From Planctomycetes bacterium GWF2_50_10 (lineage in GTDB: Bacteria; Planctomycetota; Phycisphaerae; Sedimentisphaerales; GWF2-50-10), in the NCBI GenBank assembly GCA_001824635.1, contig MHYB01000115.1, forward strand, positions 4,711-22,709: a stretch of DNA of 17,999 nucleotides, written 5' to 3'. Each line of letters begins with the position of its first letter. The first letter of the stretch is position 1. Below the pieces are notes generated by a model. That model was not told where the DNA came from. It did no database searches and saw nothing but the letters and a program-made list of their open reading frames with translations. This document shows positions 6,649-15,336 of the stretch, one piece after another. The position numbers were made by a program, and so were the translations under genes.

Positions 6649-8736
6649 ATGTGGCCCAAGTATGAATTAAAATTGGAAAAGTGCACGTTTGTATTTGACA
6701 GCGAATACGGTGCGCACGAACGAGGAAAAGTCCAGGACCGCTTTCGCCTGTCTATTCGTGACAATGATGGCACGCTTCTTGCGTCCGAAAGTGAGCAATG
6801 CGGAATTGTGGTCTGGGCAAACGGGGAACGCTTTGAATGCGCGATGCCAGTGCAACCAGATTTTTCCAGTTTTAAAAATAATGTCTTATCCTGGGAGCAT
6901 GAGTATGAGCAGCCCGGTATTAAGGTTACCTTCGAATATAAAAAATTAGACTCCGAGTGTGTTCAACTGGTTTTGCGATTTCATGCACTCAAAGATATTG
7001 TGTCGCCGCATTTGAGTTGGGGAATCAAAATCGCATCCAGCGATGTGATTAACAATTATCACTGGACTCAAAGCCCGACGCAGATGTCTTATTCATACAA
7101 GAATCCGGGTTTGACTTTGTGGATGGTAAATACTCAACGTAAGCCCATACGCCGATTTTCCGGCTGCCAAGCACTTGTTGCCGAACACCCGGATCCTGAG
7201 AGTCTCGAATTTCATTTAAGAACCCCACCGGGTTATGCAGATGTAACCAAACATGAACATATATTGAAAGCTGGGCAATGGGCTGAATTAGGTTGTGTTC
7301 TTGCTTTGCGACAGGGCAGGTTTTACGAACACAGGATAAAGAACAAAAAGATCCAGCCGCTTGAAAAGCATGCAAGCAGATACCCATATAAACGATATGT
7401 TGATATGGCGGTGAATCAATTCATGGATCCGAAAAAATACCATGCGGAACATAAAGGGATTATGTACTATTCCGCTGTTGATGGGACAGCAGACAAACCT
7501 CAGTTCCAGGATTGGAGCGAAGGGCCTGGATGGGGCGGAGCGTGGGAGGTAGAAAACGCATACAATCTTTTGCTGTACGCTGATGAAATGGCTCTCAAAC
7601 CAAAACAGGAGCAATATACTAACCACGCAAGAAAGATGCTGGACAGTTTTCTTACAAACCCCAAATTCCATGTTCCAGAAGGGGTGCACTATAAGAAAAA
7701 AGGCGATATGGATGAAGCCATCAGAACCACATATTGGTTTCCTGATGTTATATGGACAGCGGGTCAGGCGGACTTCATATTAAGGCTCTCGCAGATATAC
7801 AGTATGACTAAGTGGGAAGACTGTCTTGAAAGTGCCAGAAAGATCGGGCAGTGGGTACTGCGGCAACAGGCAAGTGATGGCACGATCCCAACTCTATGGC
7901 AGTTTCCCGTTGAATATTCCAAGAAGCTGATTGATATGGGATGGCGGTCAGATTTTTCGTTCTGCTCTCGCAAAGACCATAAGGCCGAGGTGATTGTCGA
8001 ATATCAGCCTGCGTCTTCAGCTTTTTTGGTTGTGGCGTTACTGAAACTGTATGGTATCGACAAATCAGAGAAGTGGCGTAATGCGGCCATGAAGCTTTTG
8101 AAAATCACGGCAGACCATCTTGAAAAAGATCTGGCTGAGTTCGGAAACGGTGAACTGGATTACCTTGTTTATCGTGCAAAGAGCATGGATCCGACGGGCT
8201 TGTCGTATATCATAATGTGCATGGCTGAGGCTTACAAACTTACAAAGAATCCGCGGTATGAAAAGCTTTTGAGCAGATATACTGATACTTTGTTAGCTTA
8301 TGCCGTTACATTCGATTTTAAAGAGACGCTGCTTCGGCCTCAAAGCAAAATCACGCTGGGTGCGTACAAGACAGATATCAAGCTTGCCGGAGGAATCACA
8401 CATGCTAACTGGCGACCGATATACGGTCGGGGTTTTGGCGGAAGATTCAACTTGTTGATGAATCGAAATGAAATGGGCGACGCTCTGCTTGCAGCATGGC
8501 AGGCAACCCATAAAAAACAATATAAGGAATGGGCACAAGCTTATGCAAACTGGCAGACTTATTTCCAGTTTTTGGGTGAGGTTGAAAACAGTCCGGTGCG
8601 GACAAAAGGCAGCTGCCCCCAGAATCATTTCTGGACGACTGATTTTGGTAATTGGAATAATGATTATGCGCTTACGGCCAACAAGTGGGTAGGAACCTAC
8701 CTGCATTTGATCAAGGCCGGTCTAAAGGGAATCTGA
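6649..8736 (+). CDS. Cytoplasmic protein of probable (alpha/alpha)6 glycosidase fold, family not recognised
   Basis: 695 residues from ATG 6649 (706 if ATG 6616 is used). There is no signal peptide or membrane segment, so it should be cytoplasmic. The first 240 residues or so look like a beta-sandwich. From about residue 250 the sequence turns helical with repeated aromatic-rich hairpins, as in six-hairpin glycosidases: GWGGAWEVENAYNLLLYADE starting near 295, later YWFPDVIWTAGQADF, then ITHANWRP and NNDYALTANKW near the end. The order beta-domain then (alpha/alpha)6 is shared by several GH and lyase families (for example GH88/105, GH127-type or GH154-type enzymes), and I cannot assign one. 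Candidate acids such as Glu289 and Glu299 in the Trp-rich segment could be catalytic (inference). It sits between a secreted GH42-like gene and a cytosolic GH42, which suggests work on imported oligosaccharides. Confidence 0.8.
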   Translation: MWPKYELKLEKCTFVFDSEYGAHERGKVQDRFRLSIRDNDGTLLASESEQCGIVVWANGERFECAMPVQPDFSSFKNNVLSWEHEYEQPGIKVTFEYKKLDSECVQLVLRFHALKDIVSPHLSWGIKIASSDVINNYHWTQSPTQMSYSYKNPGLTLWMVNTQRKPIRRFSGCQALVAEHPDPESLEFHLRTPPGYADVTKHEHILKAGQWAELGCVLALRQGRFYEHRIKNKKIQPLEKHASRYPYKRYVDMAVNQFMDPKKYHAEHKGIMYYSAVDGTADKPQFQDWSEGPGWGGAWEVENAYNLLLYADEMALKPKQEQYTNHARKMLDSFLTNPKFHVPEGVHYKKKGDMDEAIRTTYWFPDVIWTAGQADFILRLSQIYSMTKWEDCLESARKIGQWVLRQQASDGTIPTLWQFPVEYSKKLIDMGWRSDFSFCSRKDHKAEVIVEYQPASSAFLVVALLKLYGIDKSEKWRNAAMKLLKITADHLEKDLAEFGNGELDYLVYRAKSMDPTGLSYIIMCMAEAYKLTKNPRYEKLLSRYTDTLLAYAVTFDFKETLLRPQSKITLGAYKTDIKLAGGITHANWRPIYGRGFGGRFNLLMNRNEMGDALLAAWQATHKKQYKEWAQAYANWQTYFQFLGEVENSPVRTKGSCPQNHFWTTDFGNWNNDYALTANKWVGTYLHLIKAGLKGI

Positions 8737-8763
8737 TTCAATTTTAAGAATGGATTTTTTGAA

Positions 8764-10869
8764 ATGAAAGACTTGGCAATGACGAGCTATCGACAATCCA
8801 TTGTATTGGGAACGCAGTATTATCGCGAACCTACGCCAACAGCAAAGGAGTGGGCCGGTGATTTGAAGAAAATAAAAGACCTTGGGATGCAAATGATCCA
8901 ACTGCGTCCGCAATGGCGATGGCATGAACGCATCGAAGGGAAATATGTCTGGGATGATATCGACCGATTGCTTGAACTTGCAGAGGAAAATAAGCTTGAT
9001 GTCATATTCAAGCCCATGCTGGAGACGGCGCCGGATTTTATATTCAAAAAATATGACGGTTACCGGATCGGATTGAAAGGCGAAAAAATCTGGCCGATAG
9101 CTCATGGGGCATTTTATGCCGGCGGATGGCTGCCGTGTTTTGATAATCCGCATGTGATAGGGGCGGCAAAAGAATTTGTGGCCCAGGCTGTCAAACGGTA
9201 TGTTGGCTGTGACCGAATTAAGATATGGCATGCATGGAACGAGCCCCGCTCGCGTCCTATCGGAGAATGCTGCTGCGAACATTCGCTGCTCAATTACAGG
9301 CATTGGTTACAAGAGCAATTCAAGAATATCGATGCACTGAACGATTTTATGGGTAAGTGCTGGGCTGACTTTGATTGGGTAGATGTTCCAAGGGACACAG
9401 CCGATTTTTCCGAGATGCAGCTGTGGCGGACATGGGTTGCCACTCGCGTTGCATGGCGTGTAAAGGAAGTTGAAAAAACAATTCGCAGCCTGGATCCATC
9501 GCGAGCGGTTGTTGCTCATGTTGGAATGGCAAGCGTACTACAGGATGTGTTGTGTGATACTTCGGACGATTATCTGACCAGAAAGAGCGTCGATTTTTAT
9601 GGTACATCATTTCCAACCAGAAGAGCCATCAAGCCTCTCGACCAGAGCCTCCCGTTCTTGATCAATGACTGGATACGGTCTGTGTCCGGAGACGGATATT
9701 TCTGGGTGAACGAAATATATCCATCTATTGGAAGCTGGATGCGGGAAGAATCATCGGATGATGTTGTCAGATGGCTGTGGTCATCAATAGCTTGCGGGGC
9801 AAAGGGAATTGTCTTCTGGCAGTACAAGAAAGAACGAGTTGGGCTGGAAACAAACGATGCAGGGATAGTCGAAACCGACGGACGCGACAATCAAACGAGT
9901 ATTGCGCTGCGAAAAGCTTTTTCTATTATCAACAAAAATTCACAATTATTTGTTTCGGCGAAAGTTCCTAAACCGAAGATAGCCGTCGTTTACGATTTTG
10001 CAAGCGACCTCGTCAATCGAATCGAGGAAACCAGGCACATGGGTGATTACGGCCTGACGGTCGATTACGGTACTTGGGTCAACACGTACAAGACCGCGCT
10101 GCAGGGAGTTTACCATTTGTTCTGGAAGGCTGGAATCCAGGTCGATATGCTCTCAAGTCATGAACTCGAACATATCAGCGAGTACGAGGTTGTTTATTTG
10201 CCTATGTTCTTGATTGTTAATGACCAGCAGAGCAGGATCTTTTCTGATTATGTCAAACATGGCGGTAAACTTATCGCTGAGGGTGGTATTGCTCAGCGGG
10301 AATCAAGCAGCATACTGCAATGCATACGTCCCGGAGCCGGCCTGGTAGAATTATTTGGTGCTCAGGAAGTATATAGAGTCGCCGAGAATGGCGAAGACCG
10401 CCGCGTTACGCTCCCTGATAAACAATCGCTGCTTTCAAAAAGAATGAATGCAGAATTCGATCTTAAGGGCGGTGAGGCTGTTGCCTGTTACGAAAATGGT
10501 CAGACAGCCATTGTGGGAAATCACTATGGCAAGGGTAAGGCGATTATGACAGGCTTTAGTCCAGGCTTGGCATATCTTTTATCTCCTGACGAAAACTGGA
10601 TAAGTCTCCTGCATCTCTTGATCGGGGATTCATGTGATCGGGCTGTTGCCAAGTTGGATAAGTATCCGGCATTTTCTACGCGAATTCTCGAAACAGAAGA
10701 GGGCAGGATATTATTCCTGTTCAATATGACGGATAAAGAGCAATTCTGGATTTGTCCGGAGAATGGATACGAGTTGGTTTGCTCGAAAAATATAGCAAAA
10801 AAAGAACATATATTGTTTGGAGCAAATGAGATTCGTATCGTGTCTTTCAAAACTGAATTTAAAATTTGA
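8764..10869 (+). CDS. Cytoplasmic GH42 beta-galactosidase
   Basis: 701 residues, the usual GH42 length, without a signal peptide. The (beta/alpha)8 domain has the acid/base Glu160 in IWHAWNEPRS and the nucleophile Glu317 in FWVNEIYPS, 157 residues apart as expected for clan A retaining enzymes. From about residue 400 a GATase-like trimerisation domain follows (VVYLPMFLIVND, KHGGKLIAEGG), then a small beta-domain. It would hydrolyse beta-galactosides in the cytoplasm. Cys125, Cys169 and Cys171 match, by spacing from Glu160 (-35, +9, +11), the zinc-binding cysteines of the Thermus A4 enzyme. The fourth position (+14) is Ser174, with His173 next to it. Start 8764 has no strong ribosome site; ATG 8779 is an alternative. 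The stop TGA overlaps the ATG of the next gene by one base, indicating translational coupling. Confidence 0.92.
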   Translation: MKDLAMTSYRQSIVLGTQYYREPTPTAKEWAGDLKKIKDLGMQMIQLRPQWRWHERIEGKYVWDDIDRLLELAEENKLDVIFKPMLETAPDFIFKKYDGYRIGLKGEKIWPIAHGAFYAGGWLPCFDNPHVIGAAKEFVAQAVKRYVGCDRIKIWHAWNEPRSRPIGECCCEHSLLNYRHWLQEQFKNIDALNDFMGKCWADFDWVDVPRDTADFSEMQLWRTWVATRVAWRVKEVEKTIRSLDPSRAVVAHVGMASVLQDVLCDTSDDYLTRKSVDFYGTSFPTRRAIKPLDQSLPFLINDWIRSVSGDGYFWVNEIYPSIGSWMREESSDDVVRWLWSSIACGAKGIVFWQYKKERVGLETNDAGIVETDGRDNQTSIALRKAFSIINKNSQLFVSAKVPKPKIAVVYDFASDLVNRIEETRHMGDYGLTVDYGTWVNTYKTALQGVYHLFWKAGIQVDMLSSHELEHISEYEVVYLPMFLIVNDQQSRIFSDYVKHGGKLIAEGGIAQRESSSILQCIRPGAGLVELFGAQEVYRVAENGEDRRVTLPDKQSLLSKRMNAEFDLKGGEAVACYENGQTAIVGNHYGKGKAIMTGFSPGLAYLLSPDENWISLLHLLIGDSCDRAVAKLDKYPAFSTRILETEEGRILFLFNMTDKEQFWICPENGYELVCSKNIAKKEHILFGANEIRIVSFKTEFKI

Positions 10870-13800
10870 TGGTAAAATATATGAGTAAAATCAAAATAAA
10901 TTTGCATCGTGTTTTTTTTATTGTTTGGGCGGCCATTGCCAGCAGCAGCATTGCTGATATTGCTCAAGGATATTCAGAGGAGATTATTGGTCCGGCTGTT
11001 TCTCCTTTGGCAGTAAATTTTAAAGTTGATGGTACCGTTGGCTGGTATAAACCAATCGGCAGTTCTGATCTTCTGATCACTGACGAAGGCAATAACATGG
11101 CCTTTATCTGGGACGGCTCAACCTCCGCCGCCAGTATCGAAGCCCGCAGTCTGGAAAAACTCGTAATTATCCGCGGTGTAGACGACCAGGTCCGAATCAT
11201 TTGGGAATTGTCAATCAGCGATTCCGAATTTGGTGCCTCTGTTACGCCTGCTGTCATGGAGTATAATGCTTCTGATCAGTTGGTTGGCACCGTGAATCTG
11301 GAAAGACAATGGTTTCCCACAAAAACCGGCCATGTTGTAGGCATGACTTGGACACCTGGAACAACGACAACTAAAGTGTCCCCATCTCTTGTGTTCAATG
11401 GCAACGCGGTAAAATGCCGGGTACTTTCAATCCGGCTCGAGCCGGCGCAGGCAAAACCATTATGGATGCCGCCAGCCAACACCAGAACACCGGAAGTGCG
11501 TTATAAAGTTGATGGAAATGAGCCTGCGGCGGATGCGGCAGTATTGACTTCCGATGCGCAGATCGACATTAAATTGACTCGCCGTGCAAAAGCTATTCCG
11601 CAAATAGTGCGAACTGACGATCCCTATAAAGTCAAGCTTTTGGTCAATGGCAATCCTCTTGATCCAACTATTCATTTATCGGCGTCGGCCGGTTATACGT
11701 CGGCCCGTTTTGGTGATATGTACAATGTCGGCATCAACATAGAAAGTATAACGGTCAAAGCAGGGCCTACAACCGATACACCGGGGGCGCCCGGCAATAT
11801 ATGGCTCGGTGCTGGCAGCTATAACTTTGAACAATTGAGGGCGGCAATTCGCTATGCTATTGCCCGTGCCCCCAATTCTTATGTGATGCTGAATTTATTT
11901 GTTAACGTGTACAATAATTGGGGAGTCGAATATCCCAACGATGTTCATGCTAACATGCAAGGTGAAAAAGCTGTTGCTTGCGGCGGTCGTGTAGTACGTT
12001 ACGGCGGCAACCCTCCTGGTACTTATGAATGCTGGGAAGCCTCCAACCATTCGGCACAGTTTCGCACCGACGGTTCAACGTTTTTACGCGCCTTGGGCGC
12101 CTGGCTTGCTTCTGCTCCCGAAGGCAGAGTTGTCATTGGTGCCTATATCAACGGCAGTACGGATGGGCAATGGCTATACTCATCGGACAATTCGACAGGA
12201 CAAGTTGAATTCGCCTGCTACAGCCAGGGCGCTCTTAGTGCCTTTCGCCAGTACCTCCGCGAAAAATATGTTACAGATGCAAATCTTTCAGCAGCATGGG
12301 GTTTCAGTGTTACGTTTGACAGTGCCCAAATGCCTTCCAACGATGTTCGCGGTCATGAGAAAATTACCGGCAGTCCTCTTATGAGTTATAACGGCACAGA
12401 ATCCCAGGGCTTTGATTACAATAAATTTCTTTCCGTTAGTAACACCCGGCGTCAGATTTCATTTTGCCAGGCGTTCAAAGAAGGAAGCGGCGGCAGACTG
12501 CTTTGCGGCCAGTGGTGGCCGACCCTGCCGGCAGCATATCCTCTTTCACACACAGATATGAAGAGTATGTTGGATTCTCCTTACATTGATTTTATTTCCC
12601 GTGGCGGTCTGCTTGGCGCTGCCTATCATGGCAAACTCACTGTCGATGAACTCGATTTACGAAATCTCCTGAGTGGACTGGAAACATGGGACACTTACGA
12701 TCTACCGCATATTCCTAAGTCCCAGGCGGAGTATAAGCGTCAGGTTGATGCTATGGTTTTGGGCGCGGTAGCTTCCGGCGGCACTAACCATTTCTTTGAC
12801 ATGTGGGGCGGCTGGTTCTGGCATCCCGAAACTATGCAAATCGTCAAAGATGCTGTTACCAATATTTCCCGTAATGCCAAAGCAGCACCTTCGCTTGGAT
12901 CAGATTACATTGGTGTATTTGTTGATGAGGATGCCGGCGATTATTGCGGCAAAGTCGGACGCTATTATATGCTTTCCGCTGTGCAGAACAGCTGCGAGGC
13001 AATGGGCTGGAACTTTAGCAGTGTTTGGGGACGAACGGGCATGCCTGTCAAGTGGTTTTTAATGTCTGATGCGCTTGATCCAAATCTAACTTTGCCGAAA
13101 GTGGCAATTTTCCTCAATCCCCTGAGTTTGAGTTTAGCTAAGGCCGATGCCATTAAGACGAAATATTGCAACAGCGGCAGGGTTATAGTCTATATGCTCG
13201 CCCCGGGTTTGGCTGCGCCGGGAACGTCAAACAATCCATCAATCATCACAGGCTTTAATATCGCCGAAGACCCCGCCACTCGCGGCAAGCCTCTTGTGAT
13301 TAAATCGGGTATCAGCGATAATCTTCTAACGGGCATCAGAGCCGGCAGTACGCTTTGTTATTGGCGAACCGAAATGGGTTACTATAACAGTTTTGTCCGC
13401 TCGTCTGGAACAGCAGGTAAAGTTCTTGCTGTTTATGGAAATAGCGATACTCCCGGTATGTTGGTCGAACGTCGTACATCTCCCGGCAAGCACACCGTTG
13501 TATGGAGCGGTTTCCCCGGCGCATTGTCTCCGCAGTTTATTCGCAATCTGGCTAAAGAAGCGGGGATGACACCTATGCTGGAGAGCGATAATCAGCTTAT
13601 TGTTGGTGCGGGTCTGCTTGGTGTAATCGGTGTTACCGGCGGCACACAAACAGTGCATTTGCCCCATAACTATGTTATTGAAAAATGCGTAACTGGGCAT
13701 AGTTACAGCGTTGACAATGGCGTACTTACGTTTGATTTAGGAATTGGAGATGTTTATGGCGATGTTGCGATATTCTCTCTCAAATCCACCCAAACCGTCA

Positions 13801-14123
13801 GTGGTCATGTCGAATTGCTCGATTTTGATAGTTCCAAAGTTGCCGATGTCAACGTTACGTTTGATGTCTTGCAAAATGGTGAACAGGTTGAATCATATAC
13901 TGCTAATTTAGACGCTCAGGGTAATTTCAATTTGTCCGTTTTCACCGCAGGCACAGTACAAATACGGGCTAAAGCATCGCATTGGCTTGCCCAGACTCAA
14001 TCGATCACTGTGCCGGGTACTGTTAACTTATCGCTTATAAACGGCGACGTGAATGGCGACAATAAAATTAATTTTTCGGATTTTGCCGCTGTCGCAAGTC
14101 GCTGGTTAAATGCGGTGCCCTGA
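10869..14123 (+). CDS. Secreted GH42-like protein with regulatory-like beta-domain and dockerin-like tail
   Basis: 1084 residues from ATG 10869, which overlaps the upstream TGA (TGATG). ATG 10881 is equally possible and gives a neat signal peptide (MSKIKINLHRVFFIVWAAIA). The body is a paralog of the 3620-6607 product over its full length: N-terminal beta-domain opening with EEIIGP, a barrel-like region with Gln434 in DGQW and Glu594 in HGKLTVDELDL, and a trimerisation-like domain. It then adds about 110 residues not in the paralog: a carboxypeptidase-regulatory-like beta-domain (starting near VSGHVELLDFD, residue 976) and a dockerin-like loop with Asp1060, Asn1062, Asp1064 and Asp1071. The tail suggests attachment to a partner or envelope, while the paralog is free or lipid-anchored. 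The enzymatic role is uncertain because the expected acid/base is Gln. A segment at 12501-12607 is unusually similar in DNA to 5321-5427. Confidence 0.82.
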   Translation: MVKYMSKIKINLHRVFFIVWAAIASSSIADIAQGYSEEIIGPAVSPLAVNFKVDGTVGWYKPIGSSDLLITDEGNNMAFIWDGSTSAASIEARSLEKLVIIRGVDDQVRIIWELSISDSEFGASVTPAVMEYNASDQLVGTVNLERQWFPTKTGHVVGMTWTPGTTTTKVSPSLVFNGNAVKCRVLSIRLEPAQAKPLWMPPANTRTPEVRYKVDGNEPAADAAVLTSDAQIDIKLTRRAKAIPQIVRTDDPYKVKLLVNGNPLDPTIHLSASAGYTSARFGDMYNVGINIESITVKAGPTTDTPGAPGNIWLGAGSYNFEQLRAAIRYAIARAPNSYVMLNLFVNVYNNWGVEYPNDVHANMQGEKAVACGGRVVRYGGNPPGTYECWEASNHSAQFRTDGSTFLRALGAWLASAPEGRVVIGAYINGSTDGQWLYSSDNSTGQVEFACYSQGALSAFRQYLREKYVTDANLSAAWGFSVTFDSAQMPSNDVRGHEKITGSPLMSYNGTESQGFDYNKFLSVSNTRRQISFCQAFKEGSGGRLLCGQWWPTLPAAYPLSHTDMKSMLDSPYIDFISRGGLLGAAYHGKLTVDELDLRNLLSGLETWDTYDLPHIPKSQAEYKRQVDAMVLGAVASGGTNHFFDMWGGWFWHPETMQIVKDAVTNISRNAKAAPSLGSDYIGVFVDEDAGDYCGKVGRYYMLSAVQNSCEAMGWNFSSVWGRTGMPVKWFLMSDALDPNLTLPKVAIFLNPLSLSLAKADAIKTKYCNSGRVIVYMLAPGLAAPGTSNNPSIITGFNIAEDPATRGKPLVIKSGISDNLLTGIRAGSTLCYWRTEMGYYNSFVRSSGTAGKVLAVYGNSDTPGMLVERRTSPGKHTVVWSGFPGALSPQFIRNLAKEAGMTPMLESDNQLIVGAGLLGVIGVTGGTQTVHLPHNYVIEKCVTGHSYSVDNGVLTFDLGIGDVYGDVAIFSLKSTQTVSGHVELLDFDSSKVADVNVTFDVLQNGEQVESYTANLDAQGNFNLSVFTAGTVQIRAKASHWLAQTQSITVPGTVNLSLINGDVNGDNKINFSDFAAVASRWLNAVP

Positions 14124-14171
14124 TCGCAACGAAGAAGTATATTGTGTCAGCAGAAGTAAAATAGGAGAAAT

Positions 14172-15275
14172 ATGAGCTGTAAAGGCTCCCTTGAAAAACC
14201 AGTTTTTTTTGAGCCGAATCGTGTTTGGCGATGTTATCTTGGCGGAAAGCTGCTTGATAAATTTACGCGCAATGGCGATGGTGCTGATAACCATTTTCCC
14301 GAGGATTGGCTTGCCTCGACAACTATTGCTCAAAACGGCCCGAATCAGCAGGGTCCTAATGAGGGCCTTTCAAAAGTTAAACTGCCGGATGGTTCAACCG
14401 GCCCGTATTTTAGAGATATTCTTTCACAAAGCCCGAAAGAGGCCCTTGGGATCGAAAGTTTTTCTGAGAATGACGGTATTGGAGTGTTGTGCAAATTTCT
14501 CGATTCTGCAATACGGCTCCCAATACAATGTCACCATGACATTGCATTTGCTCGCAAATATTTTAACAGTGAACATGGAAAGTCTGAGGCATGGTTCATA
14601 TTGAACACCCGTATTGTTGATGGGCACGAGCCTTATATATTGATGGGTTTCAAGGAAGGTGTGAAGCCGGAAGAATTCAAAAAAGCTGTGATTCATCAGG
14701 ATATCGCCTTCATGGAGCAATGCCTCCATCGTGTAAAAGTCTCGCCTGGTGAAATGTATTTTATACCGGGGCGAATGCCTCATGCGATCGGACCCGGCGT
14801 CTTTCTTCTGGAAGTACAGGAGCCTACTGACTGGGTAATACAGCCGGAAGAATTTATCGGTGATACGCAGCTGACGTATTCCGATATGTGGGGACCCTTG
14901 AAACCTGAAATCGGGCTTGAATGTTTTGATTACACAGGTCGGGATACCAAAGAAAATATTCTAAAACGAATAACGCTTGTTCCTGATAATGTGCAAAAGC
15001 TTGGTGGGGGAGTTATCGAACAGGCGATTGATGCACGCATTACGCCTTGTTTCAGGGTAGACCGTTTAACAATTAACAAGGAAGTTAAAGTAGAATATAA
15101 TGCGCCCTGGTATATTGCAATTGCTGTCAAAGGTAACTGTGCAATTGAGAGCAAATCAGGCACCGATTACGTAAGAGAAGGTGAGTATTTTTTTGTCTCC
15201 AACAAGCTATCTGAATTGAAGTTTAAGGCTGAAGGCGGCATCGCTCAACTATATTTAATATCCAGGGGCCTATAG
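14172..15275 (+). CDS. Class I mannose-6-phosphate isomerase-like cupin protein (altered active site)
   Basis: 367 residues. TAGGAG ends 4 bases before the ATG. Type I phosphomannose isomerase features are present: an N-terminal FEPNRVWR and GG segment, PEDWLAS, and metal ligands Gln119 and His121 (IQCHHD), Glu139 (HGKSEAW, with Lys137) and His204 (GRMPHAIG). The family normally interconverts mannose 6-phosphate and fructose 6-phosphate with zinc in the cytoplasm. In EVQEPTDWVIQPEEF the conserved Asp (220) is kept, but the residue four positions later, Arg in E. coli, Salmonella and Candida enzymes, is Gln224. That Arg has been proposed to take part in catalysis, so substrate or chemistry may differ. 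Context among galactosidases and a sugar carrier suggests conversion of a released sugar or its phosphate. No symbol is given because mannose specificity is not secure. Confidence 0.85.
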   Translation: MSCKGSLEKPVFFEPNRVWRCYLGGKLLDKFTRNGDGADNHFPEDWLASTTIAQNGPNQQGPNEGLSKVKLPDGSTGPYFRDILSQSPKEALGIESFSENDGIGVLCKFLDSAIRLPIQCHHDIAFARKYFNSEHGKSEAWFILNTRIVDGHEPYILMGFKEGVKPEEFKKAVIHQDIAFMEQCLHRVKVSPGEMYFIPGRMPHAIGPGVFLLEVQEPTDWVIQPEEFIGDTQLTYSDMWGPLKPEIGLECFDYTGRDTKENILKRITLVPDNVQKLGGGVIEQAIDARITPCFRVDRLTINKEVKVEYNAPWYIAIAVKGNCAIESKSGTDYVREGEYFFVSNKLSELKFKAEGGIAQLYLISRGL

Positions 15276-15325
15276 TGTGTAACACATCCGGATACCGCAG
15301 TTCCTATATTTATAATTATGGTTTT

Positions 15326-15331
15326 AAAGGA
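15326..15331 (+). promoter_or_regulatory. Ribosome binding site AAAGGA supporting a GTG start at 15337
   Basis: AAAGGA ends 5 bases before GTG 15337. The nearby ATG at 15335 is in another frame and reaches a stop after seven codons, so the transporter starts with GTG. Confidence 0.65.
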
Positions 15332-15336
15332 TATAT

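Noticed and set aside
7288..7689. 133-codon - strand open frame, and similar ones at 8293-8706, 8722-9303 and 16069-16494
   Set aside because: All are antisense to genes with recognised domains or clear operon placement, and have low-information translations.
10866..10868. TTG as start of the second GH42-like gene
   Set aside because: ATG 10869, which overlaps the upstream stop, and ATG 10881, which begins a compact signal peptide, are both better starts.
15276..15286. Near-palindrome TGTGTAACACA between the isomerase-like and MFS genes
   Set aside because: Only about 5 bp per arm and no second copy in the other gaps; too little for an operator call.
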